A stretch of 64,000 bases of DNA from Phoronis australis. Its lineage: Eukaryota; Phoronida; Phoronidae. The notes beneath the pieces were generated by a model, which saw nothing but the letters and a program-made list of their open reading frames with translations, ran no database searches and was not told the origin of the DNA. Below are positions 55,001-63,007 of the stretch, piece by piece; positions within the stretch are counted from its first letter, which is position 1, and the number at the start of each line of letters is the position of its first letter. A program made the translations under genes and the position numbers. The DNA is taken from NCBI GenBank assembly GCA_002633005.1, contig NMRA01000172.1:297205-361204 (forward strand). Direction: 5' to 3'.

Positions 55001-55477
55001 AATTTACGTCACTGTTGATCTTGTATTCCCTACTCCTCAAAATTATATTGACCGCGCTAGTTTGATAAAATAAGAATGAAGGTGTACATTAAACAAAAAA
55101 TGACGCTAATGAGACCTGTTGCCGCTGTGTGTAACGGAATGTCCCAAGTTGATATTCATATTACCAAAACGGGGCTCAATTTATACCTATGATAACCTTT
55201 GCCGAGACCCCAGAACACACGTACTTGTGGAACGCTTCACGTAAGACCGACTTGATTTTCAGCCAATCACAACACGTCGATGTACTGGGCCGAAGGTCTC
55301 ACGCGTCTTGACATCTGCCAAGTGTGTGGCTCTTGGCAATGTCCCTACTGTCCCTTCTACAATACAGCGACATCTACAGCCACCTTCAGTGAAACTATGT
55401 TGGTTACAGCGCTCATTGCTGCAGTACTTGTACAAAGATTCAGTCTGCTATCTAATTTCTGCTTGAATTTGCACTGA
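28002..55477 (+). CDS. TEP-2: complete LDLa-containing thioester protein (C3/A2M/CD109/Mcr-like), 33 coding exons
   Basis: The 33 exons listed separately sum to 4698 bp in one frame: 1565 residues and TGA. Order: signal peptide (1-20), MG1-MG5 (about 30-550), MG6 with RQRR at 630-633, LDLa with six Cys (669-706), alpha-2-macroglobulin domain (from about 741), CUB, thioester domain with ACGEQ (Cys982, Gln985), Asp1109 at the catalytic position, receptor-binding domain (about 1336-1490), four-Cys knuckle (1513-1524), hydrophobic tail (1540-1552). Length is normal for the family (about 1450-1850). Such proteins act outside the cell as opsonins or protease traps. An LDLa in this position is known from Drosophila Mcr, which has lost its thioester Cys; here the Cys is kept. 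The start was chosen because it gives a signal peptide. Orthology is open. Confidence 0.94.
28681..28864 (+). CDS. TEP-2 exon 2, MG1
   Basis: TYLLAAPRKVRPNQVIAMS is the canonical N-terminal MG1 strand (Y-x-x-AP-x-x-RP-x-Q). Acceptor CAG, donor GTATCT. Confidence 0.93.
29771..29939 (+). CDS. TEP-2 exon 3, MG1-MG2 border
   Basis: Ends with SLFIQTSKPLYMQGQT, the hallmark start of MG2 (IQTDKPxYxPGQ). Confidence 0.94.
30497..30567 (+). CDS. TEP-2 exon 4, MG2
   Basis: VRFRVIPVKNDLL follows directly from the GQT of exon 3, as in A2M and C3 (VxFRxxxxxxDLxP). Confidence 0.93.
31311..31362 (+). CDS. TEP-2 exon 5, MG2
   Basis: 52 bp: DGKGLMVKRWQNQ, the D-x-x-xNRVxQW-like strand of MG2. Acceptor TTTTAG, donor GTAAGA. 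Confidence 0.9.
31701..31846. mobile_element. 146-bp MITE-like element with 11-bp perfect TIRs (tandem dimer)
   Basis: Left end CATGGGCGGCG and right end CGCCGCCCATG are perfect inverted repeats. The interior is two related halves, each GCGGCGxAGCACT ... AAAAAGTG ... CCCC ... CCGCC. It lies in the intron between TEP-2 exons 5 and 6. No coding capacity. Confidence 0.7.
32284..32363 (+). CDS. TEP-2 exon 6, MG2
   Basis: 80 bp ending YGEWTISVIAF, matching the family's GxWxI strand. Confidence 0.9.
32980..33019 (+). CDS. TEP-2 exon 7, MG2-MG3 junction
   Basis: 40 bp: KKFVVTEF matches the xxFxVxEYVLP junction. The exon is very short but phase and both splice sites agree. Confidence 0.88.
33880..34030. 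repeat. Dispersed-repeat remnant
   Basis: GCGGCCACTGAAGTGATG here resembles CCCGCCATTGAAGTGATGG at about 38498 and, inverted, GGCCATTCACTTCAGTGGCCGC at about 17570. Degenerate family in TEP-2 introns and the intergenic region. Confidence 0.4.
34140..34224 (+). CDS. TEP-2 exon 8, MG3 start
   Basis: YHNEFYINVSTVPYMMA, like the F-x-V-x-I-x-P-x-Y strand at the start of MG3. Acceptor TTTCAG, donor GTAAGT. Confidence 0.9.
35270..35381 (+). CDS. TEP-2 exon 9, MG3
   Basis: GYAVRGNASITLTILDP matches the conserved YxKPVxGxxxxxV strand. Donor GTAAGG. Confidence 0.92.
36544..36771 (+). CDS. TEP-2 exon 10, MG3-MG4
   Basis: 228 bp. FDG at the start, and FKPGMPFKAY at the end is the MG4 signature FKPGLPFxxY. 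Confidence 0.94.
37111..37302 (+). CDS. TEP-2 exon 11, MG4
   Basis: 192 bp ending YTIPQSGILTLDIFPELN. The donor GTGATG was chosen because it is the one that keeps phase with exon 12; reading on would meet a stop in the intron. Confidence 0.88.
38102..38206 (+). CDS. TEP-2 exon 12, MG4-MG5
   Basis: 105 bp. YSPTDSFIQI matches AYSPSNSYLQI of the family. Donor GTTAGT. Confidence 0.9.
38390..38610. repeat. Dispersed-repeat remnant (second copy)
   Basis: Carries TTTGGCGAGGTCAC followed by GTGTTTCGCGAG and CGCCATTGAAGTGATGG. The same blocks in the same order appear inverted at 17570-17720. Confidence 0.45.
38819..38881 (+). CDS. TEP-2 exon 13, MG5
   Basis: 63 bp: EFMVFTVSTN, the LxFxVxST strand. 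Acceptor TTCTTCAG, donor GTAAGT. Confidence 0.88.
39277..39468 (+). CDS. TEP-2 exon 14, MG5 (A2M bait-region domain)
   Basis: 192 bp. VVAAGNIVLTD, then MVPSARILVYFV and GEVVADSMNFYVE, all characteristic of MG5. Confidence 0.95.
39719..39868 (+). CDS. TEP-2 exon 15, MG6
   Basis: 150 bp. VSVKLNRGKDFSGNTVEV and GAFVCLSAIEYYPYFM match the start of MG6, with AIEYY in the place of the family's AVDxS. Confidence 0.94.
40287..40424 (+). CDS. TEP-2 exon 16, MG6 linker with RQRR site
   Basis: 138 bp. Contains EQRQRRVYY; RQRR (residues 630-633) fits the furin consensus RxxR/RxRR and sits where C3 carries its beta/alpha processing site. Confidence 0.92.
41161..41366. repeat. 34/35-bp minisatellite, 6 units in a three-unit higher-order pattern
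   Basis: Each unit contains AATGAGAGGCC, GTGxTACACGCACAG and an end of either TTTTACCG or GCGCTACYC. The order is A-B-C-A-B-C, where A has the TTTTACCG end and B has an extra C in GGCCCGTG. It lies in the intron before TEP-2 exon 17 and opens a spurious reading frame. Confidence 0.93.
41788..41836 (+). CDS. TEP-2 exon 17
   Basis: 49 bp: FAGLHVYTDAKLIEVP. Phase and splice sites (GTTGCAG, GTAAGT) join exon 16 to the LDLa exon. Confidence 0.85.
42880..42996 (+). CDS. TEP-2 exon 18, LDL-receptor class A domain
   Basis: 117 bp, phase 1-1, a self-contained domain exon. It supplies five cysteines and the calcium-binding acidic end DGADEFG; the sixth Cys is made across the junction with exon 19. 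Phase-symmetric exons suit exon shuffling. Confidence 0.94.
43212..43317 (+). CDS. TEP-2 exon 19
   Basis: 106 bp. Starts with the last LDLa cysteine; aromatic-rich middle (YHFLDYDWMWKGSY) has the DxxWxW pattern of the start of the alpha-2-macroglobulin domain. Donor GTAAGA. Confidence 0.88.
43845..43962 (+). CDS. TEP-2 exon 20, alpha-2-macroglobulin domain
   Basis: 118 bp. VDVPTYPGWWAINAFAIS and GLGIL match the family signature PDxITxWxxxAxSxSxxxGxGI. Confidence 0.94.
44116..44232 (+). mobile_element. Short G-run element (family A), internally diverged copy
   Basis: GGCGGATTTAG plus G run at the left and CTAGATCCGCC at the right, as in 18151-18309; the interior is shorter and different. Lies between TEP-2 exons 20 and 21. 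Confidence 0.55.
44515..44745 (+). CDS. TEP-2 exon 21, MG7
   Basis: 231 bp. FYMEVDHAENVRWGEQVGF and VALFNYW match the family's FxxxxLPYSVxRGExxxLxxxVxNYL. Donor GTGGGT is weak. Confidence 0.92.
45357..45485 (+). CDS. TEP-2 exon 22, MG7
   Basis: 129 bp. YVFFPVLPKKMGSIDVTI matches the xxFxIxPxxxGxIxIxV strand. TEP-1 keeps the end of the matching exon at 1-58. Confidence 0.92.
45580..45845 (+). mobile_element. Short element (family B), longer copy
   Basis: Left end CCATGGGCGCACCCGG; right end GGGTACGCGCATG, an imperfect inverted repeat of it. GGGGGCTCGAACGAGCCCC near the left is a palindrome also present (inverted) at about 22355. Lies in the intron after TEP-2 exon 22. Confidence 0.6.
46505..46676 (+). 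CDS. TEP-2 exon 23, CUB/pre-thioester segment
   Basis: 172 bp. LLDLLNTGSLILPEFNI and SAVGD lead into the thioester exon. Same length and phases as the TEP-1 counterpart. Confidence 0.94.
46924..47112 (+). CDS. TEP-2 exon 24, thioester site ACGEQ
   Basis: 189 bp. DVIGPGLFEDYIT and PYACGEQTLFNF; thioester Cys codon 46995-46997 (Cys982) and Gln codon 47004-47006 (Gln985). Confidence 0.96.
47147..48075. mobile_element. Foldback element: ~290-bp inverted arms around a ~340-bp loop
   Basis: The left arm (about 47147-47440) is the imperfect reverse complement of the right arm (about 47780-48075). Matching blocks: TATCCCATACG, TTGAATCTGT, TATTCACCTCC, GCACTACTTCAACA, CTGACATGGAAAGTT, GGTCAATGTCGACTCGA, CCGGTTCGAT, TAGTTTAAAGTAA, CAACCAGG and CTGTTAATT. 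It fills most of the intron between the thioester exon and exon 25 of TEP-2. Confidence 0.85.
48335..48432 (-). repeat. tRNA-derived SINE head
   Basis: On the minus strand TGGCCTTGTGG (A box, forward 48414-48424) precedes GGGTTCGAGTCTC (B box, forward 48369-48381) at tRNA-like spacing. No good acceptor-stem pairing, and further sequence follows downstream, so a SINE is more likely than a tRNA gene. Intron before TEP-2 exon 25. Confidence 0.6.
48531..48913 (+). CDS. TEP-2 exon 25, thioester domain core
   Basis: 383 bp, the longest exon. PPSVWLTSMAV, DFFIDIKILEKLSLWL, GSFQET and VYDRNM; Asp1109 sits at the C3/C4B catalytic-His position. TEP-1 splits this into two exons. Confidence 0.95.
49294..49468 (+). 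CDS. TEP-2 exon 26, thioester domain
   Basis: 175 bp. DPYTMAITTYALIM matches the conserved PYxxAIxxYAL helix. Confidence 0.93.
50539..50771 (+). CDS. TEP-2 exon 27, end of thioester domain
   Basis: 233 bp. EYDYWSP, STAVAATSYALMSYI and AGFSATA. Same length and phases as in TEP-1. Confidence 0.94.
51060..51212 (+). CDS. TEP-2 exon 28, second CUB segment
   Basis: 153 bp. DSLLALNALIAYAKGDTD, matching TEP-1 DTIVALQALTEYAK. Donor GTAAAC. Confidence 0.93.
51750..51812 (+). CDS. TEP-2 exon 29, GSGLALVQ
   Basis: 63 bp. ISAQGSGLALVQ is identical to TEP-1 at the protein level. Confidence 0.94.
52066..52199 (+). CDS. TEP-2 exon 30, receptor-binding domain start
   Basis: 134 bp. NVEYPFLLRQPPIS and FSGRNLSIMDASACA. 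Confidence 0.93.
52330..52395. repeat. Short direct repeat TCTGACGCAAAGA (3 copies)
   Basis: Three copies (the third as TCTGGCGCAAAGC) about 20 bp apart in the intron before TEP-2 exon 31. Confidence 0.7.
52539..52713 (+). CDS. TEP-2 exon 31, receptor-binding (MG8) domain
   Basis: 175 bp. SGMSVLEVELPSGYQ is the receptor-binding-domain signature. Confidence 0.94.
52772..53163. repeat. ~135-bp duplication with a spacer
   Basis: 52772-52906 and 53030-53163 align throughout: AAAACTGCTTTTTC, AGTAGCCCAAATGAA and GAATTTACTCCACCAGGA are shared. The period is 258 bp. Intron before TEP-2 exon 32. Confidence 0.85.
53405..53470. repeat. CA-rich microsatellite
   Basis: ATACAYACACACACACACATAC-type simple sequence in the intron before exon 32. 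Confidence 0.75.
54164..54269 (+). CDS. TEP-2 exon 32, end of receptor-binding domain
   Basis: 106 bp. RWHPVANYTREYLLRVYSYY. About 62% identical in nucleotides to the TEP-1 counterpart (40 mismatches in 106 by hand count). Donor GTATGT. Confidence 0.93.
54853..54942 (+). repeat. 18-bp tandem repeat (5 copies, alternating AGAGG/AGCGG)
   Basis: The unit ACTGATCGAGAGMGGGTG is repeated five times with strict alternation of A and C, so the larger unit is 36 bp. An ATG at 54848 reads through all copies as TDRERV repeats and stops 16 codons later. It lies in the last intron of TEP-2 and has no splice support. Confidence 0.95.
55263..55477 (+). CDS. TEP-2 exon 33: four-Cys knuckle and hydrophobic tail
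   Basis: 215 bp ending TGA at 55475-55477. CQVCGSWQCPYC (C-x2-C-x4-C-x2-C), then MLVTALIAAVLV and a final hydrophobic end. The tail could be a GPI signal (as in CD109) or a membrane anchor. First 113 bp differ at two positions from TEP-1. Confidence 0.93.
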
Positions 55478-57760
55478 TTGAAATTTTGTTCGTCTTCATG
55501 TTATGGTTATATGTTCGTTTAAAACGAAGTCACGTGACATTTAGGCGGAATAATCAAGTAGGTTTTACACATTTTGTTTTAAAAATGAACAAATTTGCAA
55601 TGTTTAAAGTGATTGTATAAATTTATAATAATCAGTTTATTTCATACGTAAATGCAGTGTTCAAATTTGAGTGTTTGCGACAATGGTGGCCGCCAACGTC
55701 ACAATGCAGGCGAGTGAAAATTGTTGAAAATTTTCTCAATAGATTACAAAGTTTAATACATGGCCGCCGTGGTTGAGCAGAAGAAATACGTGCATGCTCA
55801 CTTATTTCTTTTACAACGCGAAAATTGACCTTTTTGAAATTTTGAATTACTTTTCTGCTGTTTCCAGTCCCTCTCTTTTGTACGAACTTGTACGCTTATA
55901 AAGCCCGGAATAAGTCGGGCTATATCTTTATGATCGTGTTTCCAGTTCTTTGTGGGCGTTGGATTTTGTCGATCAAATTTGAACTCTGCTTTGTTTTGTA
56001 CATTCCAAGAGATAGTTTCTCGCTACACTTCTTCCATATAATGTCGTTTTTTGTACATATTGAGATAACTGTTGAATAGCTGTAATTTTTACTTTCGCAG
56101 AAAGCTATGAAGGGAGTTTTATATTTAAGCTGAGCTTAGTTAAGGGTACAATTTGCTTTTTTAAAATGGAACTTTGTGGTCCATTTGTAGGAAATGCTTT
56201 AATGACGGACAGTAAGTGAGATGTTTGTATTCATTTCACGGTTTTTTTCTGCCGTCTTTAATGTTTCATTGTCAGTTTTATATGCTTTTGAAGCAAGGGA
56301 CCAGTTCTTAAGAAATGGATTGGACTGTGTTCTTTATTGTTTGCTTTAGACATTACCCTTGTAGAGTTGGTAATAGAACCCTTGCACGATCCGCAGAACA
56401 CTTACAGGTTTTTATAACGGGTGCTGAACAATAACAGCTCTCTACAAAACAATTATCACGCACCGCAAGAACTCTGTCCACGCAAAGTACCGTTACCAGG
56501 GAACTGGATAACAAATCACTTGCAAGCACTCTTACCATGCACCAGGGTTATTTGCTCGTGCGCGTGGTAAGTGTTCTTTTAGCCTTGGTACAAAGGTGTA
56601 TGCTAAATATGCAGCCTTTCGCCGATGTGAGTAAAAAAGTGGTAAGATAAAATCTGACACAAAATTAGTTTCATTAAAGACTACAGTCTTCCTTGAGTAA
56701 ACTAAATTATTTAACAGTGTTGGAAAAAATGGCGTTCTGCCGTTATTCTGCTGCTAAAGTGGTGGAGCGATCTTTAGCGACGGCTTTCAGCGCCATGAAA
56801 TATTGCGTCACCTATTGACCAGTTTCGTTTTTCACCTACATGTAAACGGCTGCAACGTGCAAGGTGAGTGTTGGTTGACACCTAGATTTTCCATGCACCC
56901 TTGCCGGTTCTTAGCTCTAGATGTTGATTTAGGTTTCACAACGAGATGATTAGCAGACTTACCCAGGCTTTGTGAAAATTTGGGTCTAATGGAGCTCAAC
57001 ACAAAGTTAAACCTCGCTGTATTTTGACGATAAGTCTTCATACAGCTAGCTGGCTGGCTAGTGCTCTTTGTGCGTGTTAGCTCCACTCGCGTGGCAAGGA
57101 TTTCGCTCTGTTGCAAGTGTTATGTGGCTGTGGTATGGGTTTGATTGCTCGCCTTGGGACAGAGTATCCTAACGTACCACACGCGATAGTGTTTGAATAC
57201 TGTCTGTCTGTTTGAACTACCATATTGTCAAGTGTTATGTTGTAACATTCAACAAGAGTTAGTTAGGATTAGGCCAAAAACTTGGTTAGTTCTGCTCTGG
57301 GAGTTTTAAACATCTACATGTAGTCGGTGGTACGGTAGTTGTTCATTTTTCATAAAAATTCCACCCGAGATGCACAAAACTGGTGCATTTCAAACCTTGC
57401 TTAAGACACGTGCCTTTACGCAGCTTTTCAAAAAAAAAAAATAAGTAAACAGAATTTCAAAACACTTTTCTTTGTTGAAATTAATGCGGCAGACTATGCG
57501 TGTGTAGTCAATGAGCACAGGTCTCAAAATGACGTTATAGGCTGCCATACACAAACCATTTTTTGTCACCGTATATAAACTGCTTCTCGTTATCAGTCGC
57601 TTACAGACATTTCCACGCTGTATGTACTGCTATGGCTTGGAAATTTGTCCATCAGTTCTTTTATTCTTGTGCATAGTACTTCCGGTATATGTTTTATGAA
57701 AAGTGAAGAAATTTTGTCTTACGCTTCTACTTGGATATTAATGAATAAAGTTTTTGCCAT
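55478..57760 (+). other. Probable TEP-2 3' UTR/flank
   Basis: No coding exon seen after the TGA. The first strong AATAAA is at 57744-57749, about 2.3 kb downstream, similar to the distance inferred for TEP-1. Whether the transcript extends that far is not known. Confidence 0.4.
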
Positions 57761-60700
57761 GAAGTTGTTAGAAACGTAATTTATTCAAACTCTCGTTCAA
57801 AAACCACCAACTAAACACATCCGGGGATTAGAGAAAACCTTGTTAACATTATACACGTATTATTAAGCATTCTTCATACAGATCCCACTCTAAAATACGT
57901 CTTGATCTTTATCAATTTCTCTTGACCGTTTCAGGATATATTTTTTGCAACCTCAAATGTTTTGAAATTTTTCCTAGACGTGTACGAAACAGCACAGGAT
58001 AATTTGATTGGCCGCTTTAGAGCTGCGACAGTTAGACTGGGAACCTTTTCATGAAAAGTGATTAAAGAAATGTATTTGGTCTCACGCTGACACTTCACAA
58101 TTACTGAATAAATGTTTAGCCAAGTATTCATGAACGAATCGTACTCTAAAAATAATTTCCGGAAGTTGTCTCAGAAATTAGCAGTTTTGTACGTAATCTC
58201 AGAGACTTTGCACATTTGCTCTAGCGAGATTTAATTATTTTTAAGAAATAGCATGAAACGCAAATCCAAATTTCTGAGTAATAGCTTTCAATCACTTTCC
58301 ATGAAACAGATCCCGTATCTACATATACACGTATGCGGATCACTGGCATGTCTTGTGGGCCAAAAAGGGCGAATTCGAAAAATACGGTTGAGGGAGTTTA
58401 TTTTGGGTTGGTGCACTAATACTGAAGAGAGGACATGAGTCGCCACCTGTAGTTTAGCAGCTGTCAAATCATGTAAAAAGTGACCTTGCTATTCTCTGGA
58501 TAAATCTGCATGAAAGAAATTATAATTTTAAAAAAGCGAAAGGGTGCAATGGCCGTGACGATACAGGTATACGGTTTTATTTATCTAATACAACACAAAG
58601 CCCATCCTCGATGTGCAATACAGAGGTTTGAAAGACAGGATAGAATAGGCATTTCTATTGCGTTAATAGTCTTCGTAACTATATGCCAAGCTTGCTGGCA
58701 GCAGATCCGGTTAGCATTGATGGCTCTTCTTTCAGAAACGGCTGCCATTCTTGTTCAACATACTTTTGAAACACCGAACCTGAAACTGAAAAAGTTAACA
58801 TTTCAGTGTTTGCATTTGATTGGTGGACCTCCCCACTGAGTTTCGAAACGTTTTGAGTAATACCGATCAAATACTAGTTTTCTCAAATGACAAGTTGCAT
58901 AGGGTAGTTCTTGGAATATTACCGACAGTCTAAGTGGTGGAAAATTATCTCCGAACCTTTGCTCAACAGCTGACTACAATTTTCTTCTTTCTTGTGAATT
59001 CACGTCCTCTACTCCATGCAGTAACTGTGAGCCAGCATGGCGATCCCGGCTAACCGCCACTGGCGTGACGTAAACTTTAACCAAATCAAAAGAAAAAAAT
59101 GAGTATGAGTGAAGAAATTTAATCGTTTTGAATAAAGAGCTCCAAACAAATGTAGTAGGTGTTTGCAGAAATAAAGTGCTTGCAACTCTGCTCTCCACGT
59201 TGTTGCCAACTCTACGTCTTTAATTAAGTATTGTTCATTATTTCATTTCGGCAAAAGTCCAATGGTTCATTCAATCGATTTCAGTCAACAGCAGTATTTG
59301 CCAAGTAGTGCCTGGTAGAGAAATATTAAACGTGCATACACAGGATAGCTTGGCGGTGTCATTATCCGTGATAATTACAGCTTGAATATTTCAAAGAAAG
59401 AGTTATGCACCTGCGGTCATCTTAAACTGTTATGACATTAGCGACATTTAAAGGAACGTTTCCGAATTGAAAAATTTCTGTTACACTCGGTCCATACCTG
59501 GCTTCAAAATGACGCGATTTGAAATAACCTTAAATATTCAATTTAGATATTGTGAAATTTACCGTCGGGTTACCGTGACCGTAAATTGAGAAAAGCAACT
59601 AGATGCCCTTTGGTAAACAAGAATGTCGCTTTCCCATTCCGGACTGCTGTGTACATCGCCCGATTGTCGGCGACGACATCATATACGAAATTATTTGCGA
59701 CAGTCGGGTGTGTACACAGGACTTAACGTGGCCACGTATTCTGGAAGTGAAGTAATAACATTGTAGTTTATTCATACGATTTACAATTATAGTGTTTTGA
59801 CGTCAAAAGTGAGAAAGCGGCAATCACAGGTTACATAAACCTCCAAAACCCGGCAATTTCCTGCACACAAAGTACTAAGAACGAAACTATAAATTTCGCC
59901 ACAGCCTTTAATTGATTTAATATTAATGGCTGTCTCATATTCCAATAATATCAGTTATCTGTCGAATTCAGTGTCCAGTGTTGTGTTGACCAAAGGGGAG
60001 CGACCACTACATAAGTGTGCGCACCAGGCTACCAACACATTTGCCTGTTTTGTTGCTCTGTTGGTTTTACTTATTCATTCGTCTGCAGAGGAAAGACAAG
60101 AACGACCAACTTGAAATCAATTTTGGTTTCTCGTTGACGATTGAACACTCCATCTTGTGGTGAGAAAGGTACGTTCTTCTCATTGTTCACACTAAGCGTC
60201 GAAAATGCGTTTTTATTGATATTAATGTAAAGCGAGTTTAAAAGGACATTATTGGTTTTACGGCCCAGAACGCATTTTGAAATTACTGTTTGGTGAGACT
60301 GGAGACTTTTTAGAGTTATTAGGTTGGACTTTAGGCTATGAAACGAAATCCGTTCTTTTGTGATTTCATTAGAAATTTTCAAATTATCAACGCTGTCTGA
60401 CTGACATTCGTTGAAATCAAGGCCGGTGACATTTTGCATTGCACACAATCACATATGAACGAGTGCCAAATATGCGTTCTCAAAAGAACGAGCTGGCGTC
60501 CCATAAGCCCTGTGCTTTTCCGATTAACCCTTTAAATATTTGTTTCTCTCCTTTGAGTAAACCGGTAGGCGTACTATTTGTGAGTCTAAACTCGTTCATG
60601 ATAAGAATCGAAAGAAACAATTCTTTTGTCATATAAAATGTTTTGAGAGCACGCAGTCTTTGGCGTGTGGGTAAACAAATTTAATTTCAATTTAGGGCTT

Positions 60701-61060
60701 TCCTGCCAAGTGTTAATTTTATTTTGCAAAAATGCCATGGCTTTATTATCAAGAGAAATCAATATTGAGCCCTATCATTTAATATGTCCAATCGAGTTAC
60801 CAGTTTCATGAAGAAACGCGCAATCCCGTCCCACTAAAACTTCTGCGATCTGCCAGTATCCACTCGACTCTCCCTGGATTCCTCCATCATCGACAAGTCA
60901 ATCCTGAAAAACGTCTTTGGCGAGTTTTAGCATGACAGTTAATTTGTTGTACCCACAATAGCATTTGGCATTTGCACCGTAAAGAACTATTTGCACAAAC
61001 GTTCGATAGTCATTATTTATCAGTGATTTGTGATGAAAGTGAAGGTCCTTTGTCTCTGAT
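57761..61060. other. Intergenic, no supported gene
   Basis: AT-rich. Open frames at 58510-58839 (+), 58679-58870 (-) and 60071-60448 (-) show no domain, no splice context and no homologue that I recognise. Confidence 0.5.
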
Positions 61061-61256
61061 TTACGGAAAGCCGTTATCGTTCATGACCTGCGAATAGAAA
61101 TCTATGGACTTTTTGGAATTCTTGGTAGGGTGGCGTCGTTAAAGTCAACTTGGTAGAGACCAAATTTTTCCACGTAACCAATGGCCCATTCAAAGTTATC
61201 CATCAGCGACCACGCTCAGTGTGTATCCCTTTACGTTTACTCCGTCCAAGACCACA
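61061..61256 (-). pseudogene. Last-exon remnant of a GH1 beta-glucosidase
   Basis: Reading the minus strand gives DGVNVKGYTL, then (after a 4-bp insertion) [20 protein letters not shown] and [13 protein letters not shown], then (after a 1-bp loss in an A run) DFYSQVMNDNGFP and a TAA stop at 61061-61063. This is the C-terminal signature of glycoside hydrolase family 1 (KGYxxWSLxDNFEWxxGYxxRFGLxxVD). Family 1 enzymes hydrolyse beta-glucosides. With two frameshifts in about 200 bp and no clear acceptor upstream, it is a pseudogene fragment. Confidence 0.82.
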
Positions 61257-62008
61257 GGTGTAAAATAACGTAACGCGTTAACGTTAGAATTCTCTTGCTG
61301 TTTCTTGTAACGAAGTTCAAGGAAAATTTCGAGATTTCACCGAAACCAAGCTTTCACGAAACCGAAAGTCGAAATCACTTGAATTCACTGAGTAATGTTG
61401 TTGCAAAATCGCCGTCTCAGTTGCCAAGTCATTCGTCAGCTCTTGGGTCTGGTAGTGTAACAAAAATTTCTTGGGAGCTTATGGAATTTTAAACGTCCTT
61501 GCGTATGAAATCCAACTACAAATGGCTTCGATAAGCATGCTTGAGTCGAACTCGGAAATCGAAGCGCTGGAACCCCAGTCCGACGACAATATATTCCCGA
61601 GTGACGAAGACTATTTTTTACAGGCATGCGGGAGAACTTAGTCCGAATCAAGTTATGCCGAGGCAGAGTATAAATTAAGTTGAGCAAAGAGCCGGGTTAT
61701 ACTCAGAGGGCGTGAAATGTTTGCCACACCCTTTTCTCAGCTAGATGTCCAAACGAGCAAATTAGCAATAACGTGAATGCACTGAAATAAATATCGAAAA
61801 CTCACCGCAATTTCACTTTCATTTCTCTCGCAGTAAGTTTTTTAAAGTACATTTTGTATTCGCATTCGCAATTTGTATGAAAATTCTGAATTTAGGACTC
61901 GAAATGCGCTATCATGCACAGACAACAATTGTTTTAAATACACAAGGTCATGTAGCCTCTTGCCCCATCCGACCTCAATTGCATTCATGGTAGAAGTTCC
62001 TAGATCCC
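61257..62008. other. Intergenic, nothing firmly recognised
   Basis: A short ATG frame at 61522 (acidic, 39 codons, starting MASISMLESNSEIEALEPQS) and a 65-codon frame at 61295-61492 look protein-like in composition but have no splice or domain support. Confidence 0.4.
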
Positions 62009-62169
62009 AGGGTCGGATCCAGGACTCCGAGTTTGGGGGAAAGGAGACAGGGCAGAGTGTTAGCTAGAATTTTGCCCCTCAGACATTCGTACTCCAAACT
62101 GCCAAATGGGATCTGGGAAATTTTTATGAGGGGCCATGACCACTTTGCCCCCCGCTAAATCCGCCACTG
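62009..62169 (-). mobile_element. Short G-run element (family A), minus copy
   Basis: The reverse complement aligns over the full length with 18151-18309: GTGGCGGATTTAG, GGGGCAAA, GCCAATGTCTGA-like blocks and CTGGATCCG at the end. Confidence 0.65.
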
Positions 62170-63007
62170 GATCCGTAGATCAAGGGTGCTCTAAGTGGAA
62201 AATTATAAACAGGAAATTAACATTCCTAAAGCAAAAACCAAGTGTTTCTAATAACAGGATTTGGTAATCTCCTATTTATCCTAGATATGGTTTAGGTGCA
62301 GAGCATGGAATATGATTTCAATAATATTGCAGACGGGTAGCTATTTCATAGCTATTCAAATTGGGCCACTTTCCTCTGCTCAGTGTGGCAACAAATGTCA
62401 ATTCACACCATTGAAAAGCCTAATTTGTTACAGTTTCAGTCCAGTAATATGTTCGCTAACGTCCTTCCGTCATCCGAGTCCAGACTTCGTCTTCCATTTT
62501 AGTTAATTTACTATATAGCGCACACGGTGAAAGCTTTTTGAAATTTGGCGCAGATCTTCCCGGTATGATGATGTACAATCCTTGTGAGTAGTGTCTGACC
62601 CAACGGCATGCCGAGCTTTCAATACGCTAGAGTTTCTTCAAACACCTCGTACTACACACCAATTTACGTTAACAAAGTTATGTTTAAAAAAACCCAATTA
62701 TCGCAAAAACCTACGGCCAGGGATTTTGTCTGGTCTCGGGGGAGGGATTGAAAATGGTGAATCAAATTTTAATGTTTTATTAATGATTTATATCGATACG
62801 TTTGTGAACAAGTTTGACCCTAAAGGATAACGGATTTCGTTCATGGTGTCGGTATCGTTTAGTTTTCATGGCTGCAGATCCTTATGTTTTGACGTTTAAA
62901 CAAAGCGGGGTTCGCCGTATAATACTGGGTCACAATTTGTTACAAGAGCCTACTTTGTTACCAAATTGTGACAAAACGGGACCCAACACGTGCTCCGATT
63001 TATTACA

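Noticed and set aside
58679-58870. Minus-strand frame with SGSVFQKYVEQEWQPFLKE
   Set aside because: Looks protein-like and has a TTTTTCAG upstream, but I recognise no family and it stands alone.
60071-60448. 125-codon minus-strand frame
   Set aside because: No domain, signal peptide or splice context; Asn/Ser/Leu-rich composition fits AT-rich chance. Kept as unproven.
61522-61641. Short acidic frame starting MASISMLESNSEIEALEPQS
   Set aside because: Only 39 codons, no clear donor or partner exon; could be a transposase start but cannot be supported.
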